In this document: piece after piece, positions 42,532 to 53,900 of the stretch
How positions within the stretch are numbered: position 1 is the stretch's first letter
How the letters are laid out: each line of letters opens with the position of its first letter
NCBI GenBank assembly: GCA_018398585.1
Contig: JAGTTD010000022.1
Location: 895,501-959,500 of the forward strand
DNA length: 64,000 nt
Direction of reading: 5' to 3'
DNA from: Simmondsia chinensis
Taxonomy: Eukaryota > Streptophyta > Magnoliopsida > Caryophyllales > Simmondsiaceae
The notes under the pieces: model-generated
The model's database searches: none
Seen by the model: only the letters and a program-made list of their open reading frames with translations
What the model was told of the DNA's origin: nothing
Program-made: the position numbers and the translations under genes

Positions 42532-43721
42532 TGACAAATATAGGCTAGTAATTCTCAATATATTAGCCATTTTCCTTTGTCAGACTCCATGTATTTTTGG
42601 GCCCAACACCCAAATCCAAGATCGCAATCATGGGCCTTCTAGCCCAGCCCAACTCTAGCCTGTCCCAATTGGTTATCCCCAATCCAACACCCAAAAAAAT
42701 AATAATAATAATAATAATAATACTTTAATTTTAATGTCGCTTACTACTCAATTGCTTGACTGGAAATCGAAGATTTACGTAACAATTAATTTAAAAGTAA
42801 TTCAATTTAAACCAAATTTATTTCCTAATTAAAAAATAACTAAACTTTAATTTTTCTATTAAAAAAATAACCAGAGTGTCATATCATGCAGCACACTCGG
42901 CCACCATTTAGTACTTTTTTTTAAATCAAATTTTTGGAGTTTGATTATTTTTGGTAGAAAAGCTAAAGTTGGATTATTTTTTGGTTAGAAAATAGAGTTG
43001 AGTTATTTTTTGATTAGGAGATATGGTTGGATTACTTTGAATAATTTTGTGTAAAGAGAGGGGCATGGTTAAGTTTTAGAAATTTGAATAATTTTGTTCT
43101 TATTTTAATTGTAATTTTTTTAATTTTTATTCTTTTATTTAATTCTCGAACAAGAGTAATATATTTACCTTTCTTTACTTTTACCCACCTTTATTAAACA
43201 TTCTTACGTAAGAATAGAATAGCCTTACCTACCCCTCGTTACTCTATTTTACTCAGTTGTCGAATAGAGAGTTACATAAAGCAACCCCATTGTAGGGTCT
43301 CAGTGCGTAGTTTTCGGGTCTTTTTGCTTGAAAGAGACGAGTGAAGCTCCAATCATTCATCTCAAACTCCAATATATCTAGACATTGTCTACTATGATTT
43401 TATTCTGTAATAGGTCGTATTCATGAAGTGAAGGATTGGGCTAAAACTTTTTGGGCTTTATAGGGCTTAGATTAGACCCGATTCATTTAAAGTTTGCGAG
43501 GGTCCAATGTCAGAGAAAAAAAAAAATTTCCTATACTTTTCCCTAAAATAGTGAAAAATCTTTACAGCTTCGTGAAGGCAAGCATAATTGGTTGAATCAC
43601 GTAAATATTATTTCTCATTTTTTTTGTTATTTTTTTCGTTGTTCTTTTGTCACACTTCCTTAACATATACGGACCCAATTCAGGCTTAGTTGAGTAGCCT
43701 ACTAAACATGTATATTATTCT
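42532..43721. other. Intergenic, no gene seen
   Basis: An AAT microsatellite lies at about 42699-42722. Bases 43180-43270 carry the repeat shared with 8380 and 25545. Bases 43395-43500 ('tttgggctttatagggctta') have no assignment. Confidence 0.4.
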
Positions 43722-44100
43722 TGTTGCGCTCTGATATTACTAGATAAAACCACCTACAGGATAACAAACCCTAAATCGAACTAACAATCACACACAATGG
43801 AATCTGGTAAAATAAAGAACATTGAAATTTACGTAGTTTAGCCGAAGCCTACATCCACGGGTTGGAGCACAATATTTCCACTTTATCAATTGAAAGTTTA
43901 CAAGAGAAGTCTCAACACTCAACTTTACTTCAACCTTAACGGTAACATGCCCAATCCCTGTATATATATAGAGCCACATGGATCGAAATGGGATTGGGTC
44001 AATCCTAAATCTTATAAACAAGCCCGATACAATCAAACTCCACACATAACCAAACAATTCCTTCCTTATTAGAGCTCTAATTGGGGGGTTTTTTTATCAC
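43722..44100 (-). mobile_element. LTR and PBS fragment of a copia-type element
   Basis: On the minus strand an LTR-like stretch ('ACGTAAATTTCAATG' region, 'CCGTGGATGTAGGCTTCGGC') runs down to a PBS-like AATATCAGAGCGCAACAA at about 43722-43738. This resembles the LTR end plus tRNA-Met PBS of many plant copia elements. The internal region is missing. Confidence 0.5.
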
Positions 44101-44689
44101 TAAACGACGCACACGTAAAGTTTTCAGCACAATGCAATAAGAAGAAGGAAGTTCGCACACGAAAATGTTAAGCGGTGATCATATCATATGGATATAGTCA
44201 TGATCTAGCTTTTCTTCACTTTGTTGCTAAACATTAAGTGGGGTAGGTAAGTGAAGATGAAACTTGGATAAAGATAGATGTGAGATTATTGGTTAGCTTT
44301 TTACTTTTGGAACATGACTTGTCTACTTAGCCAAGTTCATTGGATATGCCTCATTCTGCACATAACTTGACAATTCACATTTGTGAATTGGGGTTGCCTC
44401 ATATAGTATACAGGGGTTCATTTGGAAAGCGGTTCGGTGATCGATAGAGTAGTTTGCTGTACTTATGTGTTGCTATTGTTTGTGTTACAACTTTGATGTG
44501 GAACTTTTGTCAATGCGTTCTTATACTGAATTATCAAAAATGTATGAAAAGGAAAACGTACAGTGATCGTAATACAGATTGCGGAAGTTGTATGTCATGT
44601 TATCTCACACAGATGCACATGAAATTGGGTCAATGTGTTTGGAAGTTTAGTCTATGTCGTTGAATGAAAAGTACTTGGATATACAATTT
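44101..44689. other. Intergenic, nothing recognised
   Basis: There is no recognisable coding motif. It lies directly upstream of the LINE fragment at 44690 and might belong to it. Confidence 0.3.
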
Positions 44690-45240
44690 CTCGGCCCTTG
44701 CATCCATTGTACTCGGTTAAGCGGGGCTATTACTATTTTATTTCTTTTGGCAAGGGCCCGGATGATCTGTGTATGTCCGAGATATTTGGTGACTTTAGCC
44801 CTCAAATTTTAGGCCAGTCTGAATGATCCCCATTCACATCCTTGGTTAAATTGTTCTTGTGGAGGAAAATTTGTAATGTGCTTCCAACTGGTGAAAATCT
44901 AGCCAAGAGTGGTTTCTTTGAGTCCCTAGAGTATCATCCATCTGGGTCTCGTGTGGATTTTATGAAGCATATAAGATTCTATTTCCAGTTGCACAGGCTA
45001 CGTGTTTTGCATCTCAACTGAAGTATAATCTTACAGGGACTTTCCTTCCTTATTTCGGGAGGTGGTGGCAAGAGGTTGTTCAATTGTTCGGGGCTGATTG
45101 CGTTTCATTCACACTTTTTGGCTTTTTGCTAAGTGATTTGGAAAGGTACGAATCTTAATATTTTCCAGAAAACTGGGCTTGGTCATGAGGTTGTGAAGTG
45201 ACGCGCCTGTGTTGATATTTTTGAGTTTTTGTCATCTCTA
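44690..45240 (+). pseudogene. LINE zinc-binding (zf-RVT) region remnant
   Basis: About 44856 onwards reads KLFLWRKICNVLPTGENLAKSG, matching the start of the zf-RVT domain that follows reverse transcriptase in plant L1-type LINEs. The zinc cysteines expected next are replaced (YHPSGSRVDFMKH). Further on LKYNLTGTFL and FGRWWQEVVQLF fit the following linker. Several frame breaks are present. Confidence 0.65.
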
Positions 45241-46789
45241 TTTGGGGCAGAGTGCAAATCTTATGAAGAGCAATCCTTTCTTGGTGCAAGGGTCTGGTGT
45301 TCCTAAGCTTAACTCTGATGTGGCGTGGTCCACGGTCGGAGATCATTAGGGACATTGTTTCCGACATTAGGGACCACGTTCGTGGTTTTCTTCTATTTCT
45401 TTTGTGGGGATGATGATGCGGTTGCTTTGTGGGCCTTTTGGCGTTCTTTATGATAGAAAAAGGTATAGATGAACAGTGACACACGGGGTTGACCTCGAAA
45501 CACTTTGATAAATCTGTTTAACGATGCTCCATACACTTCTTCCATTTATAGTGCGTACATGCGCTTCCAGTCGAAGAACATACAAATCAGATGACATAAA
45601 CAGTTGAAGATACGTGCCTCTACTATGAACACGAAAAAGATGCAACACACAAAAGAACAAGAAGTAAACAACAAATCACAAACAATCAAAGAGGATTAAC
45701 TTCTACCATTACAAAACCTTACAACAATATGAATACAACTCATATCAATACTCTTGTCCCCTCCTTTTGATAATGAGAATAAAATTTGCTCATAAAATTT
45801 AAAAATATATATTTATCTAAATTTGTACTGTTTTATTTGACTTGATTATGCCTTTGATTTGACTTGACTTTCGTGTGTGTGTGTGAGGTTCATGTTTAAA
45901 CCCATTGACGATTGAAATGACACATACGATGTGAAACCACTGAAGATAGATATATTTTTACATCGAAATAAAAATTAGTCTGAGTTTGTTGGCATTACTT
46001 GCCAGCCTATATAGTGAGAGTGTCCATCCTTTAATAAGTTAGTTTTTAAATGAAGTTAGACTCAATATGCTCGCGAAAACTCATAAACATGAAAAATGGA
46101 CACCCACCACACCCCATCAATGGTGTTCATAAAAACCTAAACAGAAAAAACCAAACCGATGACATGAAAACTGAACCAAAAATTTCGATTACTAAGTTTT
46201 AAAGAAAAACGGTTTGGTTGTCAAACCGGTAAAAGGACCGATTAATTTGGGCAGTTACAGTTCGTGGGACTTATTAAATTAGTTAACCGAATAAACTAAT
46301 TATTATGTTCATTTTTCAAAATTTTTCTAAACAATTACCGAATCGATAAGTTAAACAATACGATTAACCGATAATAAATACCCCGGTAACAGGAAGAGTT
46401 AAGTAATTACTTGCATGCTTGGAAAACCACAAGCTTTTGGCGTCCTATCCATTTCATTTTTTATCTTTATGTCAACTTTTTTTTTTTTCCCTTTTTTAAT
46501 TTTCTTCATAGGATCCCAAACAAATTACCATATTATTGTTAGTCCATCAATTTCACCTTCTTTTTATTTTTCCAACTTCAAAAAGTAGACATCGTTTTAT
46601 TATTTTCTACGTATATGCTCAGGCCTCGTTCTTATTGATGCGTCTGTTTCATATCATGAGTATTGTTGGTAATTATCGAAAAAAGAGAGCGCTTTATTTT
46701 TTATGTATAAAGGTTTTCTAGAATTTTATAAAAATGCTTTAGAAAGAGATCATAGCTAAGAAAATAAATAAAACAATTAATGTTAAAGA
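45241..46789. other. Intergenic, no gene seen
   Basis: Some of 45241-45460 may continue the LINE 3' part. Bases 45461-46789 are AT-rich with no motif I recognise on either strand. Confidence 0.35.
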
Positions 46790-47120
46790 ACAATGTTTTG
46801 CCTGTTTTGCTTTTATCCCTGTCGGTATTATTTCTATAGTTTTAATCCCCGTTCTTATATGGGTTGACTCGGAGCTTGTTCGAGCTGCTTACTATGTATC
46901 ACGACTCTGTCGCTAATTATCAAAGAAAATGTTAAAAAACATTGTGAGCTGCCTTCGGTGTTTTGATCTCTTTTGATCTTGGTGGATTTCTGTCACTGGG
47001 TAGTCTTTCTCGCTTCTGTCATTAGTGTAGCTCATTTCCACTTTCCTCTAGTTTTCTTTGTTTTATTTTTTCTTGCACTTTTGTGTATTTTGTATGGGTT
47101 TTACCAATAATCGAAAAAAA
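46790..47120 (+). mobile_element. LINE 3' end fragments
   Basis: Two stretches end like LINE tails: 'gtcgctaattatcaaagaaa' at about 46910 and 'ttttaccaataatcgaaaaa' at about 47098. Upstream sequence ('cccgttcttatatgggttga') resembles the 39000 and 61500 tails. 5'-truncated. Confidence 0.45.
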
Positions 47121-47514
47121 TTATTCCATTTACCTTGGTGATAAGCAATTATTCTTTCATAGTAGTAAGGAGGATACAATAATTTCTCGAAATAGAAATA
47201 TCAATAACTATGTTTTCTGATAAGATACCGTTATGTAAAGTGAAAAATCTAATATCGCGGTTGTAAGAAATGATATACATATGTATTAACATATAGGTTA
47301 CTTTGTTTAGTATAAATTAGTCTTAAATGAAACTTTACTCGCACTTATATTCACGTATTTTTCTTATATTGATTATGATTACGGTTTTTTTCTACGTTTG
47401 GCCACCAATGCATGAGAACAGGAAAGGTAAGCTCGAACCGAAGACTTCATTACGGTAGAATCCAACTGAATAATGATGTGATATTTCATGAAAATTTGAA
47501 AGTGTTACACTCCT

Positions 47515-47515
<1 letters not shown>

Positions 47516-47547
<32 letters not shown>
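47516..47547. repeat. Poly-A run of about 32
   Basis: An unbroken A run 376 bp downstream of the LAX3 stop on the opposite strand. It may be the tail of a minus-to-plus retroposed piece or simply a homopolymer. Confidence 0.8.
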
Positions 47548-47549
<2 letters not shown>

Positions 47550-47922
47550 AATCACAAAACCTTTCATCAGCCATGATCATGAGGGGAAAAAAGAAAAAAA
47601 AAAAATATAAACACCATCCCTTTACACACATTATATTTATATAAAATAATATACTTTAAAGCTCTCTATTATAAAGTTAAGCTCGTTGGGTGTTATTTTC
47701 TATTTTTTCCTTTTGTTTCGAAGAAATAAAGCTCGAGTAGTGAAATGACTTGACTTGATTCTTTTTATTGTTTTTCAATTTTAAAACAAGAGATAAAAAC
47801 TGAAAATAAGAAACTGAATGCAAAAAAAATCATTTCGACTTTTTTTTTATTTCTTAAAATTAAAAGTTAAAAGATAGAAAATAGTACCAAACGAGCACTT
47901 AGAAATAGCAGAAGTCAAAAGC

Positions 47923-50900
47923 TCACTTGTGAGGAGGGCATTGATAACACTTGGCAAAAAGGCCAAAGGTGTCGATTTGGCGAACGAAATTAACCGTGCT
48001 GGCCCATCCGCCAAGGCCGAAGCCTACCACCAGCACCCACACCACCACGAAGAGGTTCATGCCGTACATCCCCGCCCACCCTCCTAAGAATCCCGGTGGC
48101 CTTTCCACTGCGTTCTGTCAGTATGTCATAACAATCGTTTAGGTCTGACAATGAATCAGATTTCATTCTTAAAACAAGGTAAAGAATTTGATACCAGTCT
48201 AAGAAATAAATTTAAGTTTTTACGTGTTTCTCCAAATGTTTTTATGAAAATTGATGGAAAACTTGAGAACTCTTTAAAATGAAGAAAATAAAGGGTAACA
48301 ATCTCGTTAATTATGGAGGTGGTGAGTTATATAGTTTAGACTACAAAGGAACGAAATCGAAAAATTGTGTTTCTCTAGAAACTTTTGAGGGTTCAGAAAA
48401 TTTGCTCGAAAAACTAAAAATTGAACACGTCCTTGGTCTTTATATGTTACAAAACATTTGCACAATGAACTCAATTTTTTAAAAAAAGTTTTCACATAAA
48501 ATAGATAGACAAGAAATATGTGCAGAGCAATCTTCCGTTTACATCCAAAAATAAGAAATTACATACCTCACGGGAAGACGGAGAAGAGAAGGTGATCATA
48601 TGAGCAAGGGAAGGGATGATGTAGACAGTGAAGCTGACGAGAAGAGAGCCGACACTGGAGTTGATGGGGCCGAAGAAAGGAAAGATGATGGCGAGGAACC
48701 ATATAGGTATGACCACCGGCATCCTTGCCATCGCTTTTTTGAAAATGCTCTTGGTTTTGTGCACTCCAATGCATTTCTCCCATACGAAGTATAACGGTGT
48801 GCAAGCGAATCCAAATGTTATAAACTGCCATTCCATGCATGTATAATTTGTCCCGTTAGCAAATCATAAGGGCAAATTGGATTAGTCGACTCTCAACGTC
48901 AAAGTTAAAGTATTAATTATTCATTAATTTTTGTTAACAAGGCATTAATTGGTTTAGCAGTATAGGTATCAACCAACTTTGATGTTAAGATGATGAGTTC
49001 ATCTAGCTTCTTTAGTTAACAATTTGAGTCTAAGCCGATCGAAGCTTGAGCTTAAGTTTGTGAGCCTAAATGATTTTCATCGAAACTAAATTGTACTGAA
49101 ATGAGCCTAAATAAGTTCAATTTTAAGACTAAATGGAGCTAAAACGAGCCTGAATAGAGTACACTTAGCTTAGAAATTGTAGAGTTAGGTTCAAGCTCAA
49201 CCAAGCTAGCCCAAACTCGAACTAGCAGCAGAACGTTGATAATCAAGATCTTATATCTGAAGATCTTTTTCAACTTATCTCATTTATATTCCTAATTAGC
49301 ACTTATAAAAAATCATTCAATCAGTTTTCATCCAAAGTTGAGATCTACTTCATAAAATATGAAATAAACACATTCATTAACATTATATAACATTAATCCT
49401 TTCCATATTTTTTCGATAATGCAATTTAAACACATTTTGAAATCAACAACAACAATAGTCCCAGTGCCTAGCGGCTCCCACAGAAAGCAGGGTCTTTTGG
49501 GGGGGGGGGGGGGGGGGGGGGGGGTGATGTACACAGCCTTACCCTTTCCGGCTGAAATAATACATTTTGAAATAATACATTTATATTATAATGTTAGCTA
49601 ATATGGCAATAAACATGCAAATGTCAAGGAGAAGAATGATAAAATGACCTGGTGGATCAACATAAGAATGACGGCAGTGTCACGAAAGCCAGTTCTCGGG
49701 AGGAGAGAGAGCGCGTTGGAATGGTCGAGAAGCTGATCCCCGAACGCCCAGTACACCGCGCTTGCTGATGGTATGGTCAATGTCCACACGTACACTGTCG
49801 CTATCAAATATATCATCTTGAACTTCTGCGGTTTCCACATCGCATGCATTATTTCCCTGCATTTTTTCCCATTATTTGTTTACTTTTTTCACGATGGTAA
49901 CGAAGTTAACTCTACCTAGCCACCAGAAGAAAAAACAATAGAACCTAGATCCAAGTTAGGTACAGATAGCCATTGCCACAGAAAACATATATGTTCATTT
50001 CTGACCGTTCAATCAGCAGCCATGTAATTATTACACAAATATTCCTGTTCATGTTGCATGTAAAACTTTTTTTTTTTTTTTTCTGAGGTGTGTATTATAT
50101 ATAAAGTTGTAATTACTACAATTTTTTTTAAAAAATAAATAAAGGGCAAGAGATCTTAGAATATGTAATTACTATGTATATATATAATATAAGAATTCTC
50201 AGAATAATTATAAAGATAACATTAATATATAAAATTATCATTGCTAGACTATTGTCAAAATAATATTTGTAAGATATTCGATCTATTGATATTGTTACTT
50301 AAATAATATCTAGTACTATTGTAAAAATTGCACAATGATGTTTTAGTTTCTTCCTTTATAAATACTAGGGAAATTATCACTTAAGTATCCTGATATTTGA
50401 GTATTTATTACTTAAATACTCTGACATTTCAATATATATAATAAGATACCTGAGTTTTAGACATTTTATCACTTAGATATCCTAAAGTTTCAAAATTTAC
50501 CAACCAGGTACCCTTTTGTCAAAAAATCAATAGATTTTCATTAAAAAATGCTAGAATTGAACATGATTTCAACGATATACAAGTATCATCATTAGAATTT
50601 GATTATTTTTTGCCCTAAAATACGAAAATGACATATAATTATGGTAATTTTTAGGTGGTCTATATAGACATTGGGTTAATATTTTATCACAATGCTTTGT
50701 ACTTTAGATAAAAATATTGGCACTATCTTATATATATTGTTCATAATAAAAGTAGATATATTCTTTAAAGTAAAAATAAAGTTATAAATTCAAAGGGTAA
50801 AGGTGGTGGTTGATGACCAAACTTTGATTCTTGATCGTGCGTAGGCCCCTGAGATGGTACACTACGACAGATACTCGAACCCCAAAAAGAGGATCGAACG

Positions 50901-53900
50901 AAACCTTTTTACGACAGTGAAGAGGTTAATATTATTTTAAGTAGGGCCACTGATATTTAGAGGACGAGTGATGAATTTCGAATTATATCAAACCTAACAG
51001 ATCTGCATTTAGGATTTTCATTCTAAAATCAATTGCAATAGATAGAGTAATCTACTAGACTTATAAATTGATCCCTACACTCTCAATGTAGGATTCTATT
51101 ATATAAACTCATATGTGGACTTTTTAATAGAACGACTTTATAAATTAGCATACTCCAACTAGAAACGCTATTCCGGATATTTTAACAAAAAGAAACTAAA
51201 ACTTTAGTATAGTGATAAACTAATAAAATATATCTCATATCAAACTATATATTAAAAAAAGGAGGAAGACATACACAGTGACAGCATGGCCACCAAAAGT
51301 GTAAAGAATGTTGGTAGCTCCCGTAAAATAGAGTACCAATTTGCTTGGCCCCGAGTGATTCACTCCTTCGATCTTCACATTACCAAATCAAATTAATAAT
51401 TAGGTTTTTGATCAAGTAAGTAGCCTTATATATGCGAAACTCGTTCGAGAGGGTTTAGTTGTGCTCAAGGTTACGGGATTTACGTTCCAAACAATAGTTA
51501 GTTGAACTGATATATCCATACATTACTGCATGGAAGACCCTCATATATTGATTAGCAATTCCATCCCCAGATCTAGACCCAGACCCAGATTCAAATTGGT
51601 TGTAACACATGTCACTCAGTTACTATCATAGACATTTGTCATAGCTTGTGCCCTCGGCGCGGACCACGGGCAAAGTCGGATGTTTTAGCCTGACTTTGAT
51701 CATGATGTACACCTAAATTAGAGATTTATGTGCTTATTAATTATAAAAAAATATATATATAGAAAGCAAGAATCATCACATTTTTAATATTCTGTTTACA
51801 GTTTTTCAAAGGCTTGAATATATAACAAAAGTTAAAAAAATCAAAAATATCATTTCGAAAGCCCGTTTTGATTTTCTCAAAAATTAAAAAGTCAAGTTTA
51901 TTAATTATGTTGAACCTAAAAATACCCTTTAAGTTTTATTATATGGTATCGATATAAATAAATATATATAATAGCATACTATTTTGCAAAGTTAAGAATT
52001 TTTTAACCCAGCTTTAATCATGGTGTGCATTTTGGTCTCTGGCAATAGGATTTTGTCACGTATTGTAATTTTGTTGCTTTTGTTTATGCTTTTCAGACAT
52101 ATCCTATATATCTCCTGAACGATTCTTCCTCTGTCCTAAACATTCCCAATGCCCCAAGGGCTTTCACCTAAGTAAGGTCTGGGGGGTGGATGTACGCAGT
52201 CTTCCCCCTTCAAAGTGCTACCCTGAAGAGAGGCTATTTTCAAAAACCCCCAACCCGACGGGTGCACAAGGACTTCCCAAGAGGTCGCTCATCTTGGTAC
52301 AACTGTCGCCCAAGCACGCTTAACTTCGTAGTTCTAATGGGGCCTAACCCACGGAGTTGGAACACATGAGATCCACATATAAGCCCAAGTGAAATTCCAT
52401 CCTAAAACCAATTGGCAATAGGTGGAGAAACCCACTAAACTTATAAGGTGATCACTTCTTTCTCTCAACTCCAATGTGGGATTCCACAAGACTCACATGC
52501 GAAGTCTTCAACATGTTGATACCCTCTAAGGTACAGATTATATATTTTTCTTGATATTAAAAAGGTGTACCTGTCCATGGAGAAAGGAAGCAATGGTAAG
52601 ATACCAAGCAGTATAGGAAGTCATAATGAGCCCCAAAAATGACCATATTCTATAATTATGAAACGATGGTATAAACACCGTCGTGGCACAGCATGCTCCG
52701 AATATGTACGTCCATGTCCTCTTGTCTAGACTGTCGTTTATATAGTATATGTTACTGCAAAATTAAAACAACATTTATGTATATTATAAGCTTATATTAT
52801 GCATAAAAATGTGATATAAAAAGATTATAATATAAAAATGATGAACAAGAAATGTGGGTACCTAGCACAAGCAATCAATTGGATGACAGAGCCAAAGAGA
52901 AGGAACGTGCAATTGAAGAGGAGACCAATGTTTCTCCAGTGTTTGCCTAGTAACCCATCCAGCACTTCAAACCACTGCATTTACATTCAATAATTCACTC
53001 CCTAATTCATGTTTAAAATTTTAAAAAAAAAATACGATCCCGAGTTTCCAGACATATCGCACTAGGGTCGAGGCTGCCACTCGACCCTAAGACAGATCGA
53101 AGAAGAGTGGGGAATTCGAAATCAGAAAGTGTTTTCACAACATTGACCGACATCAACTCATCTCAATTTTTAAGGGCAATTCCTCGGAGCCATGAAATAT
53201 TTAACATGTTTGTTAAGGCTATCCCAGTCAGAAGCCTCATTTTGGAAGCTCTATTTTCGACACATCATCAAAAATGGTGCTTCTCCTCTTCATTCCAAGA
53301 CCCATTTTTTTAACCCCATCTTTTATATTTTTTAATTATTTTAATAGTTAATATTATTTATGCTATTTTAATCAATTCAAAATAAAAGATAAAAATACAC
53401 TAAAAATAAATGCGATTAAAAAATAATTAATTGACGAATTAAAATTATAAAAATTAATATTTATGTATGTAAAAAATAACATAATATGAATAATTAGATA
53501 AAAAAATTTACTCAAATTTAATATATAAAAATTTATTAATATTTAAAATATGTTTATAAACTAAATTTAATATGTTTTATTAATTAAAATAATTTAAAAA
53601 ATATAAATTAAAATAAAATAATATTAAAAAATAAAATGGGGCTCCAAGCCCCATTTTGGGGGCGCCCAAGAAAACGGGGCTCCCAATGGGAGCCGCCTAA
53701 GAGTTAACATATATGAGTTTAGCTAAATCCCACATTGAAGTTATGAGAGAGAAGAAACAAACATATAAATCTAGCTAGTTACTCCACATAAGGCTAACTG
53801 ATTTTTGGACGAAAATGCCAAATTTTAGCCCGAGTCCTAAGGTTAGCCAACTGCTGTCCTAACCATTGGGATAAACTGGGGATCGCGAGGGACATTATAT

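Larger units (their letters stand above)
48825..49648. other. LAX3 intron 6 content
   Basis: Bases 49020-49220 are a copy of the 'gagcttaagtttgtgagcct' dispersed repeat. Bases 49444-49561 are a SINE-tail copy with a poly-G run, listed separately. Confidence 0.5.

Noticed and set aside
48600..48846. Small proteins antisense to LAX3 exon 7
   Set aside because: They are mirror frames of a conserved coding exon with no independent support.
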